Part shown: positions 1-9,500 of the stretch, in pieces
Layout: each line of letters starts with the position of its first letter
Numbering within the stretch: the first letter of the stretch is position 1
From: Rebecca billardiae RCC1528
Taxonomy: Eukaryota > Haptophyta
Direction: 5' to 3'
DNA length: 64,000 nt
Assembly (NCBI GenBank): GCA_965240325.2
Contig: OZ251236.1
Span: 992,001-1,056,000, forward strand
The notes under the pieces: generated by a model
Told to the model about the DNA's origin: nothing
What the model saw: only the letters and a program-made list of their open reading frames with translations
Databases searched by the model: none
Program-made: the position numbers and the translations under genes

Positions 1-1628
1 TGAACCGCGTGTGGAGACGCGGCCACGCTCAGCCGTCGGTTTTTGAGGTCGGCCGACGAGTCGACGGCCGTGAGCGGCTCATCCATGGCCGACTTCTCCT
101 TGGGCCTGAGGCCCACCTTTTGCAGAAGAGGCACGTACCACGGGGTGGTGCACACGTAGATGGCGCAGTATGTGAGCAGCCCGCCCACGACGCCGTTGGC
201 GATGGAGTAGGTGAGCGGCATGACGGCGATGGTCAGGTACGCTGGGAACGACTCATTGAACTCGTCCCAGTTCATCACGCCGGCAGGCCCCATCATGAGC
301 GCGCCTGCGGCGCGCGCACGGCGCGTGCAGACGGTGCCAGCGTACGACGCTCGTGAGCGTGCCTCCGCGCGTGGCGCAGGCGGGGCGCACGCGCCGCGCG
401 AGGCCCGCACCGACGATGATGAGCGCCGGCGCCGTCGCCGTGGGCGGCACCGCCGAGAAGATCGGGATGAAGAAGACCGCGAGCGCAAAGTAGCCGGCGA
501 TCACCAGCGCCGTCAGCCCCGTGCGCCCGCCGTCGGCAATGCCCGCGCACGTCTCGTTGGCGATGATGATCGGCGAGGTGCCGAGCACCGCGCCGGCGAT
601 CGTGCCTATGGCCGAGGCGAGGAAGGCGGCCGTCGAGCCCGGCAGCTTGTGCGTCACCGGGTCCACCAGCCCAGCCTGCAGCCCCGCGCCAAACTGCACG
701 CCCGCCGTGTCAAAGATAGCAACGAACAGGAAGGCGAGCGTGACCGGCACCGTCTGCTGCCACCGCTCCATGTAGCCGGCGAAGTCCATGTGGTTGAAGG
801 TGCCCTCGAAGGTGGGCAGCTCGACGACGCCGGAGGGCAGCGGCGAGAGGCCGGAGAACCACGAGACGCACGACGAGAGCACCACGCCGATCAGCATCGC
901 GCCTTGCACCTGGTGCACCGTGAGGATCGCGATCAGCAGCGTGGTCGCGACGCCGAGCAGCACGTGCATCGACGTCACGTCGCCGAGCGCGACGAGTGTC
1001 TCGTCGTTAGGCACGACCAGGCCGGTCATCCGGAAGCCGATGAACGCCTGGAAGAGCCCGATGCCCACGGTGATCGCGTGCTTGAGGTTGTGCGGCATGA
1101 TGGACTGGATCAGCGTCGACGCACCGCACGCCGACAGCAGCGCGAAGACCTGCGGCCGCGGCGGGCGAGCGGGAGGGGCCGCGGTGCGATGCGGCGCATG
1201 AGCGCAGCGCAGGCGGACGTGCGTACATCACGCAAGGCTTCGCATGCCGGGCGGGTGCTGCACGGGCTGCGCGCGACACCCACCACGCCATTCACGGCGC
1301 ACGCGGCGAGAGCAATGCCGTAGGACATGTTGTTGGCGACGCACACGCCAAACGCAAAGTAGGCGTTCAGGCCCATGCCGGGACCCAGGCCGAACGGCAG
1401 GTTGGCCACGAGCCCCACGAAGGTGCACGCGATGATCGCGCTCACGGCGGTCGCGGACGCCACGGGCCGGAACGGCATGCCCGAGCCGCTCAGGATGGTC
1501 GGGTTCACAAGCAGGATGTACGCCATCGTCATGAAGGTCACCGTCCCGGCACGGAATTCCGTGCCGATCGTGGTGCCGCGCTCGGTGAGTTTGAAGTACG
1601 CATCGAACTTTTCCGCGAGCCAGCTCAT
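1..1628 (-). CDS. NCS2 (AzgA-type) purine permease, 3' end outside window
   Basis: Multi-pass plasma-membrane symporter of the NCS2/AzgA family, which in characterised members imports guanine, hypoxanthine or adenine. The start is the ATG at 1628. Three exons read as one protein: 1284-1628, 411-1149 and 1-304, joined across introns of 134 and 106 bp, both GT-AG with CGCAG acceptors. Family hallmarks are MTMAYILLVNPTIL and GMGLNAYFAFGV in exon 1, PHNLKHAITVGIGLFQAFIG and GTSPIIIANETCAGI in exon 2, and LTYSIANGVVGGLLTYCAIY at the start of exon 3. About 460 residues are present and the frame is still open at base 1; the last residues seen are a hydrophilic tail, so little is missing. The substrate cannot be told from sequence alone. 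The family assignment is firm. Confidence 0.9.
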
Positions 1629-2452
1629 GGTGGCGACCTCGATCCAGGCCGTCTTTTCGCACGGTTGGCCGCCTGCGAACGCGCGCCTGCTGCAGCACGC
1701 GGCAAGGCCGCGCGCACTCTCGATCGTCAGCTACGGCCTGTCCAGGTGCAACTTGAAACTGCGGTCTGAGAACGGTCGTGTAGAAATACGACACGCCTCA
1801 CGCCGCTTCGCTACTGTACTTCACGATAAGCACCATAGTTCATTTCGAAACGGACTATCATGGGAGGGAGAATCTCATCAGCAACTACTTTTGGTAGCTC
1901 ATCGCCCTATCTGGTTACTACTACTACTACCACGGGCTTATTGCCCGTTTCGGAATCGCCAGCAATGTTTGCTGAGCAAGCACAGCGACAAGCCAAAAGG
2001 TGTGATGGAGGGTAGCTGGGAGCTCAGATCACTGATCAGCTGCGAGCGCAGCGAGCAGCATTAAGGTGGCTGGCGACGAACAATGATGAATGATGACGAT
2101 CGAAATGTTTCGCGCGCTGTGGCGAGCGACGCTCAGGATCGGTCTGTGCGCCCCGACATAACGCCGCAGTCTGAATCACTCACAGTGCGGCGTACGCCCG
2201 TACGCGCCGTACGCCGGCCGCGTTTCGCGCGCGGGCCAACCGCTCCACTGACGAGTGACGGGTCTGACGCCAGGCACTGCTACTGTGGAGTATGAAATCT
2301 TAATGCGAGAGTATATCGTCAGCGCTGCCATCAGCATATTGAGGTGTGCGTACACATATTCAGACGCGCGCGCACTCGCATCAGTGATCAGACGTCATCA
2401 GCGCCCAGCTGGCCAGCATTCCGATCAGGTTGACCCTGTCGTCTCAGTCGTA

Positions 2453-2811
2453 CTGCATGCCGGTCTCAAGCGCAAGGATCGCTCCCGTCTGTGCCTCGGC
2501 CGCCTACGGCGCGTACAGTTTGGTGCGCAGGCAGTCGACCTCCTCCGGTGCGAAGGTGCGCTCGCTGTGGCGGTCGCCCAGGCACATCATGCCCGTGGAT
2601 GAGACGCCTGCGATGGCGTGCGGCACGCTGCCGGGGTGGCTCGAGCTGCCCGCTGGCTCGGCAGCTGCTGTGTCGGCAGTCACGGAAGAGGTCGCGTCAG
2701 CGTGTGAGCAGCTGCCTGCCGCGCTAGGCGCGACATCGTGCTGCTCGTGCGTGTCGAGACTCGCGTACACCTCCGTGGCGATCGCGGCGCCGCCATCGTC
2801 GCCAGCTGACT
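2453..2811 (-). other. possible coding fragment with an in-frame TAG
   Basis: A minus-strand open stretch begins after a TAG near 2811 and encodes a Ser/Ala/His-rich, probably disordered segment. It then reads into a more gene-like end (residues MCLGDRHSERTFAPEEVDCL, then RTKLYAP). A TAG follows that proline, but the same frame continues for 19 plausible residues (containing EAQTGAILALETGMQYD) to a TGA. This could be the last exon of a gene with an unrecognised splice, a pseudogene, or chance. I do not recognise the family. Confidence 0.2.
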
Positions 2812-3073
2812 AGTTTCGTCGTAACGCACGAGCTTCGCGCACATTCATCGTTATTCCCGCCACATTTACTGCGCGCATCAGGACGAAACCCAACCCCGCG
2901 TCGTCGGATCCACCGTGACCAATAATTAGGTGAACGAGGCGCGGCACTGCGCCCACGCATGCGTGCGTGCTGCTCGGCCCGGATGATGCTTGCTGTGCGT
3001 GCCCATGCGACGGACCTGTGTGCCATGCACCGCGCTGGCATTGTTGCCACGTCCCACCGCACCGTCGCCGCTC

Positions 3074-3390
3074 GTGTTGCCACTGCTGGTGCTGCCTCTT
3101 CTGTCTCTGCCTCTTCTGTCTTCGTGCCACCACTCGACCCCTGCCATGCACGTGCGAGGCTGTTGCCCGTGTGAGAGAGGTGCTCGCCCGTGTGTTTGGG
3201 GCAGTTTCTGCTGTGCTTGCGAACCTGTTGGTCAGAACGCTCGTGTTGCCATTGCTCGTGCTGCCTCTTCTGTCTTCGTGTGCCGCTCGACCGCTGCCGA
3301 GCACGTGCGACGCTGTGGCTCGTGTGAGAGAGGTGCTCACCTGTGTGTTTGGGGCAGTCTCTGCTGTGCTTGCCAACCTTTTCTGCTGTG
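3074..3390. repeat. imperfect direct repeat, about 165-bp unit
   Basis: Two adjacent copies share, in order: TGTTGCCA..GCTGGTGCTGCCTCTTCTGTC, a CTCGACC..TGCC segment, GTGTGAGAGAGGTGCTC and TGTGTTTGGGGCAGT.TCTG (copies begin near 3074 and 3242). The end of the second copy repeats TTCTGCTGTGCTTGCCAACC once more. The Cys-rich plus-strand and Lys/His-rich minus-strand frames through it look like consequences of the repeat rather than a gene. Confidence 0.7.
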
Positions 3391-3522
3391 CTTGCCAACC
3401 TGCTGCTCAGAACAGATCCGACGATGACGATTGCCTGTGCCGCCGTGTTAGCAAACTCCCAGGCCAGCCCACGACTGGCAGGCCTTGGGTCGGCTCTTCC
3501 TCCGCTGCGGGCACATCTCTTT

Positions 3523-3568
3523 CTCCATGGATACCGGACTTTTTAAGTCCGGGCTCTATGGGGAGCTG
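3523..3568. promoter_or_regulatory. hairpin upstream of the GT29-GT47 gene
   Basis: A perfect 8-bp stem (CCGGACTT / AAGTCCGG, 3534-3541 with 3545-3552) around a TTT loop. It is extended imperfectly outward by CTCC.ATG pairing with TAT.GGGGAG. It lies about 30 bp upstream of a TATA-like sequence. A regulatory role is inferred only from position. Confidence 0.4.
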
Positions 3569-3597
3569 AGCAATCTGCCGAGCGGAGCAAGAGCTGA

Positions 3598-3606
3598 TAT
3601 AAAAAA
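3598..3606 (+). promoter_or_regulatory. TATA-like box
   Basis: TATAAAAAA, in the only AT-rich patch before the ATG at 3702 (104 bp upstream), followed by a T8 tract at 3621-3628. It is plausible as the core promoter of the GT29-GT47 gene; promoter rules in this lineage are not known to me. Confidence 0.4.
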
Positions 3607-3701
3607 CAGCGTTCATTCATTTTTTTTCGAGCGGAATCTGGCCACATCAGCTTTGAGCGGCTCGTGGAGTCGTGGCCGGCAGTTGGGCTTGCGCACGCAC
3701 G

Positions 3702-3952
3702 ATGGCCTCGCCCGCCACCGGCGGCGGCAATCAGCGGCTGCTGACCACTGCCATCGTGTTCTTGGGGCTGGTAGGCTTCCTGAGCCAGGTGGAGTATGCA
3801 GGCATTTCCCGGGCGAGCGTATGGAGCGGCCGCATGGACCCGGCCGGCGTTCATCCGGTCCCGCGCGGCGCGGGCGGGCTCGGGCTGAGCAGCAGCTCGA
3901 ATGGCGACGCGGAGGGAATGGGTGGCACCGACAGCGGTGACGAGGGCGACGG

Positions 3953-4003
<51 letters not shown>

Positions 4004-6957
4004 AAACGACAGCGACTCGCCTTCCGGCGCGCGCAGCGCCTCGGGTGCGCGTCCCGGCGCTGCTCGCCTCGGGGTCGGCGGCAGCTTGCGCAGCAAGCGC
4101 GCGCACGCGCGGCGCGGCTCGCCAACCGGGCTCGAGTGCTTCCACTCGGCGATGCGCACATTCCGCACGCACGGGCGGCGACGAATGAAGCCGTACCGCG
4201 TCGTGGACGCCACGCGCTGCGTGATCAAGCTGCGCATCAACAGCAAGTTTGCGTACATGGGGCCGCAGGGCAAGGCGATGCCGGACGTCTCGTTCGACAT
4301 GTGCAACGCGCTCCGGCTGATCGACGAGCTGCGCGCGCAGCCGACGCTGTACTGGGACGGGCAGCGGCCGAAGAGCGACTTCTGCGACTGGGACGCCGCC
4401 GCGCGCGCGCAGCTCAACGACTCGGACGTGCACGACATGTACGTCGACCGCGCGCAGAAGATCCGCTTCAAAGGGCTGCGCTTCGAGGGCGGCAAGCACC
4501 GCGAGAAGTACCGGCGGTACGGCACGTGCGCGCTGGTGGGCGGCGCGCCGACGCTGCTCGAGGCGGAGTACGGCGCGCAGATCGACGAGCACGAGGCCGT
4601 CGTCCGCTTCAACGACCACCCCGCCGGCGGGCCGCAGGCGTCCAAGGTGGGCGCGCGCACAACGCACCGCATCACCAACTGCGTGTACGCGTCCGTCTCC
4701 GCCAAGGAGGACACGCCGTTCGAGTGGATGCGGCCGTCGCGGCTGCAGGAGACGGAGCTGGTGCAGGTGTGCACGCGGAAGGCCAAGTTCAAGCGGATGA
4801 TCGAGCTCATCGGCGAGGAGGGACCCGGCCACCGCCACGTCATGTCGCCCGAGACGCTGTGCGCCTTCTTTGAGCAGTTTGGCTCGGGCGGGCTGACGGG
4901 CGCGATCGGCCTCACGTTCGTGCTCGGCATGTGCGACTCGGTCACGCTGTACGGCTTCACGAGCCCATGCGACCTGGGGCGGCCGTACTCGCACTACCAC
5001 TCCAAGACGTTCGACGAGCTGATCCAGGTCAACACGATCAAGGTCATCCTGTGGACGCACGCGCTCCGCTGCAGCGGGATCGTGCGCTGGGCGCGCTCCG
5101 ACTCGGACGGCTCGCGCTGCGGCCAGGGCCGGCGCGCGCGCACGGCCAACGTGTCGACCAGCGCGGCGGCGTACGCGAGGACGCAGCCGGGCTCGGACGC
5201 GGCGGCGATCGCCGCCGAGGCGGACGACGAGCTCGACGGCGCGGCGTGGGCCCTCCCCTCCTCCTTCGTCGGCGGCGAGGACGCGCTCGACGACGAGGGC
5301 GAGGCGGATGAGAACATTGCGCTCACGGCAGAGGCGGCGCTCGAGATGCCCGTCGCCAAGTGGCGGCTGTACACGTACACGGTGCCGTACAGCGAGCTGA
5401 ACATCTCGTACGTCGCGGAGGACCGGTACCGCGCGGCGATCAAGCGCGAGCCCGCGCCCGGCATGGACGAGGCCGGGCTGTACCAAGCGATCGTGCGCGA
5501 CCTGCCCCGGCTGATGCCGCCATGGGCGCCGCCGCCCGACGCCGACGTCTCGGACGAGAGCACGTGGGGCGCGCAGAACGTGCTGTACCTGTTCCCGGTC
5601 TCGCCGTACCACCTGTGCAAGGCGGCGGAGCACGGCACGAAGCCGTGGGGCTCGCTGTGGATGCGGCCGAAGGGCGTGATCCCCGTGCCCTTCGTCGAGT
5701 CGATACGCGCCGCGTACGCGGACGGGCTGGCCAACATGACGATCACCTGCCCGACATACGAGCGCGCGCTCAGGTGGCTCTTCGAGCAGCCGTCGTGGAA
5801 GGTGGCGCCGGAGCGGCACGTGTTCGGCTTCATGCACTCGCACGTGCTGCGCGTCGCGCTCGAGGCGGACACGATGCGGCACGGCGGCGCGCGCTCGCTG
5901 TACGCGCGCATGGGCCAAGGGATGGTGATCACTGCGGAGGACAGGCGTCACGACTGGGAGGCCGCCGCGTACTGCGGCCGCGTCGTGCTCGCGCCGCTCT
6001 ACTCGCCGCCGTCGTTCATGCTGGACGAGACGGCGAAGCCGCTCGAGGCGCAGAAGGACACGCTGATCGCCACGAGCGGCGCGATCTCCGTCAAGTGCCA
6101 CCGCTTCGACGACCCGGCCAACCCGGAGACATACGCGTGCGCCGACTGGAGCCTTGGCCACGCCAAGGCGGTCCGGCAGGGGCTCTCGACCGCTATGCTG
6201 TATCTGGCCAAGGAGCTGCCGGAGGGGAAGGTGCGCGACCGGCCGACGTCGCGCTGGGACACGATGCTCAAGCTCGACGAGACGCTCGTCGTCAAGGCCG
6301 AGCTGTACCAGCGCTCCACCTTCTGCGTCATCCCGCCGGGCGACTCGGCCGTCACCACGCGCGTCTTCTCCGCGGTCGCTGCCGTGTGCATCCCCGGTGC
6401 GGCCGGCCACGCCACGACGCACGCGTCCGATGGCCGCGCGCGCCGCGCGCCGCGCGCGTCGAGCACGCACGCACGCGCGCGGCCCCCCTGAGACGCCGCG
6501 TGGCCGCGCGCCGCCCGTGCGCTCCCCACCGCGCGCAGTCCTGCTCTTCCCGCACGCGTACCTGCCCTTCCAGCAGCTGGTGCCGTGGGCAAACCTCACG
6601 CTCACGCTGCCGGCGGAGCCGTTCGTCAAGTATCACATCAAGCAGGGCCGGACCAACCCGCTCTCGCCGATCGTGGCCATGGCGGAGAGGGAGCCCGAGC
6701 GCGTGCGCGAGATGCAGCGCGGCCTGCTCGAGGCGCGATGGCACCTGCTCTACCACCGCAACGACGTGCCCACGCCAGGCCGCGCGCAGTCGACACCCGC
6801 GCCCAGCTCAGCGGGCAAGGCGCTCGTCCATCACCTCGTGCTCGCCGCGCAGCAGCGCGTGCGCGCCGCGCTGCCCGAGGGCGACGACGGCGGCGCGTGC
6901 GGCCGCAGCACGCTCGGTGACATCGACCTCTACCGCCGCGGCAGGATACTACAATGA
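3702..6957 (+). CDS. GT29 sialyltransferase-like / GT47 exostosin fusion
   Basis: Predicted Golgi type II membrane protein of 1037 residues in two exons (3702-6396, 6539-6957; 142-bp GT-AG intron). The start is the ATG at 3702; an upstream in-frame GTG at 3672 is not credible. Residues 13-30 form a signal anchor and 84-101 an Asp/Glu stretch encoded by a 6-bp repeat. Residues about 276-445 carry sialyltransferase signatures: an L-motif starting CALVGGAPTLLEAEYG with VVRFND, an S-motif GGLTGAIGLTFVLGMCD then SVTLYGF, and HYH at 431-433 (motif III). The Cys pair that is disulfide-bonded in GT29 enzymes is present. From about 554 to the end is an exostosin domain (LYLFPVSPYHLCK, TERALRWLF-like region, CHRFDDP, FCVIPPGDSAVTTRVFSAV). 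The two modules would act on one glycan if both are active. Donor and acceptor are unknown. Confidence 0.85.
3953..4002 (+). repeat. GACGAG hexanucleotide repeat inside the CDS
   Basis: Roughly eight in-frame copies of GACGAG encode alternating Asp/Glu between the membrane anchor and the GT29 domain. The tract is prone to length variation. Confidence 0.9.
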
Positions 6958-8777
6958 TGAGCGACACGGCACTAGCTACTACTACGACGCGATGATGCAT
7001 CGCTGCCATCACACGCGATAGGCGGCGGCGCCGCTATGCCATCAGTCACAGTGCACATGCCGCGACTCGCGAGTGCCCGTCACCGGTGTGCGGGCTCAGG
7101 CTGTGCGGCGTCAGCAATCGGCTGCACGGTCGCGATAGGCATCATCAGCGGCACTATGCCACTATAGTAGCTATTATTAGCTTATTAAATATATATATAT
7201 ATTATTTTTAACTATAGGCGCGGCGCGCTCACTCTCCTTGAAGCCCCTCTTCTGCAGGCCTGCATGCAGCTGCGCGCCGCTTGTCGGCCCGGGCGCGCGG
7301 CGACGCGTACTACACGACCTCATCCTCATCCAGGCGAGTGACGCAGGCGCAAGGCCAAGGGGGCGACAGTCGCGGCTGCCGTCTGCCGCAGCTGCTCGCC
7401 GCTATTGGTCGGCGGGCGGCGACATTGACTACGACCTCACCCTCATCCAAGTGCGGAAGGCGCTCGGCCGCGGCGGCATCTGCCGTCGCCGCCGCGTGCC
7501 CCAGGCCGAGCCCGAGGCGGTGCTCCATCCCGGCCCTGCTCCCTCAGAGGGGCAGGGCTGCGGGTGGCGCACTGCCTGACCTGGTTGGAAGGCGCGGACG
7601 CCTTCTATGTGTCTGCTGCACTCTGAGCCTGACGCTTGCCCGTTGCATACCACGTCGTTAAATATATGTATATATATATATCATATGTATACATATGTGG
7701 CGTTATAGCGGAGCTATAACCGAGGGTGTCCGGCGGCAACAATCATAGGTGACTTGCCGCTGGTGGTGAAGAGCTCTCTCCCTCCAACTGCCGTACAAGA
7801 TCCTGCAGGTCCTTTCTGCTGATGGTAACCAATCCAAATAAAAGTGCTCGCTCATTTTTGTACCAGCTCCCAACATCATCATATCTTGGGTGCGCATGCT
7901 GAGCATATTCTATGAGTCGTTTACCTACCGACTTGACGCGGCCTTCCGCTCACTTGCGGACCTCTCCAAGCTCTAGTTATGTACCCGCTCCTATCTACTG
8001 GCGAGCCCGAGATCGTACCTGCTGCAAAGTAGCTAGGTGTCGGGCAGCTGTTCTCATTCCAACCGTGTCTGACTCTGCAAGTCATAGTATCGACGGCTTA
8101 TTTGTCGTTACTGCGCACTCACCTTCGGCGCCGACGAGCTATTATTCCGCATCGGCCCTGCTGCGCTTGCTTTGCTCATCAACGCACAGTGCCTAGCTCG
8201 TTTGCTCGCATATATAGTTAGATATAGTAGCGCGTATATATTCTTACTGGCGTCAGCAGTAACCGCCGCACACTGGCGGCATCAGCGAGTAGCATAAGCA
8301 CTGCCACTAGTGACTCTGCCGTAGTGCCGAGTCGGTATGTACACTGCATCATCAGCGCAATGTAGTGCTGCATATAGTCGCGGTCACTGATGTATAACTG
8401 TATGATGGTCGATCGCGTGGCGTGTGCTGCTTCGGAGCCCGGGTCCGCCGGTCCGGGAGCCGCTGGCCCGACGCGGGAGCCGCCGCCAGCGCCGCAGTGT
8501 GCGCCGCACTCCGCGCTCACGGCTCAGCGACAGTGCCATCATCTATTTTATGCACCATACAAGCGCAGTACAGCGGGGATGAGCCCTCCCTTGCCAGAAC
8601 CAGCACCAATCTGGTCACGGAGCCTCTCGCCGCGAGCGCCATGCGAGCAGATGAACGCTGTGTGTCGGCGTTGCTGCTGGGCGTGATGGCCCATGCGCAG
8701 CAGCGCGTCATGTACAGTGCTCGCCCGTCAAGGCGCGCGCAGACGGCCGTGACCAGGCGCGTGGCCGCAGGGAGGGC
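6958..8777. other. intergenic, AT-rich islands
   Basis: 1.8 kb with no supported gene. It has GATGA/CTACTACGACG patches just after the stop at 6957 and AT islands at 7176-7212 and 7659-7699, the latter TATATA-rich with CATATGTATACATATG. A loosely repeated segment near 7316-7470 contains the ACCTCAYCCTCATCCA motif twice. 8390-8777 is the 3' flank of selenoprotein S, where its SECIS element should be sought. Confidence 0.5.
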
Positions 8778-9248
8778 TTAGCGTCAGCCGCGGTTGCGGT
8801 TCGCCGGGCGATATTGCTGCCCTCCCGAAGGCGCGAGCGGCGAGAACGCCGGAGGCGTGTACCGGGAAGTGCTGGGACCGGACGATGAACTCGGGCGCGC
8901 AGCAGCCTCCCGCACGCGCTGCTCGCGCAGCTGGCGCTCGCGCTCCTCGGCACGCTTCTTCGCCTCGGCAGCACCCTGGGCCAGCTTCTGCTGCTGCCGC
9001 TCCCGCGCGGCGGCCATTGCCTCGTTCGCAGTCATGGGGGCCTTGCCGTTGTCAGTGCCGGCCTCCTTCACGGCGGTGGGCGCCGCTGCGCGCTCGAGCG
9101 GCATGCGCTGCATGGCGATGACTAGCGCCGCCGCGGCGGCGAGCACGTACACGCCATATGCCTGAAGCACGGTCCGGGCGTCGTCGGGTAAGTGGCTCGT
9201 CACCACGCCCCCCGCCAGCGCGGCGAGGAGGAGGTTCAGCGTCATCAT
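8778..9248 (-). CDS. SELENOS: selenoprotein S (VIMP) with penultimate UGA
   Basis: ER membrane protein that in other eukaryotes tethers p97/VCP to the Derlin retrotranslocation complex. The start is the ATG at 9248. Residues 24-49 (DDARTVLQAYGVYVLAAAA, then LVIAMQRM) match the SelS membrane segment. Residues about 68-115 match its charged helix (EAMAAARERQQQKLAQ, KKRAEERERQLREQ). The Gly/Pro tail FSPLAPSGGQQYRPANRNRG ends at a TGA (8784-8786), followed by one Arg codon and TAA (8778-8780). Sec as the second-to-last residue is exactly the SelS arrangement, so I read the TGA as selenocysteine 155 of 156 residues; human SelS has 189. I could not find a convincing SECIS by eye. If the TGA is a stop, the protein is simply truncated by two residues. 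Intronless. Confidence 0.8.
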
Positions 9249-9500
9249 GGCGGCGGACGCCCAATGCGCGCCCGTTGCTTGAGGACGCGGGCGGAGAGGG
9301 CGTGCTGCGGCGCCCCTCGGAGAGCCCGCCAAAATAAATGCCCAAATCCTGTAGTCGATTTTTCTCGCGGCCTTGATTTTCGGAATTCCCGCCCAATCGT
9401 CCAGAGCGGTGGCCAGGGCAGAGTGCAGGTGCACCTGCGACCTGATCACCGCACCTCGCATCCACGTCCGCCACACGAGCGCTCGGCCGGCTGCTGCACG
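9249..9500. promoter_or_regulatory. bidirectional promoter, SelS / PDZ-UBA gene
   Basis: 252 bp between divergent ATGs. It contains the AT-rich cores CGCCAAAATAAATG and TGATTTTCGGAATTCCCGCC and two CCAAT-containing sequences (CCCAATGCG near 9258 and CGCCCAATCG near 9393). CCCGCCAAA resembles an E2F site, but function is unproven. Confidence 0.5.

Larger units (their letters stand above)
1629..3522. other. gene-poor intergenic region
   Basis: No complete gene is convincing here. 1790-2000 is comparatively AT-rich and probably holds the 5' flank of the permease. It is followed by patches of GATGA/ACGA trinucleotides near 2080-2110. 2504-2811 on the minus strand carries a possible coding fragment, and 3074-3390 is an imperfect direct repeat; both are listed separately. 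Confidence 0.5.

Noticed and set aside
2967-3569. Cys-rich 200-codon plus-strand frame
   Set aside because: Its Cys/Leu pattern comes from the imperfect ~165-bp DNA repeat, and it has no signal or domain.
3543-6629. Minus-strand 1028-codon frame opposite the glycosyltransferase
   Set aside because: Arg/Ala/Val-rich shadow of a gene whose plus-strand product has clear enzyme motifs.
8652-8712. Candidate SECIS: ATGA, GCTGCTG/CAGCAGC stem, then GA, in the SelS 3' flank
   Set aside because: The apical loop lacks AA or CC at the expected place and the 3' side needs a 3-nt bulge. I do not claim it as the SECIS.
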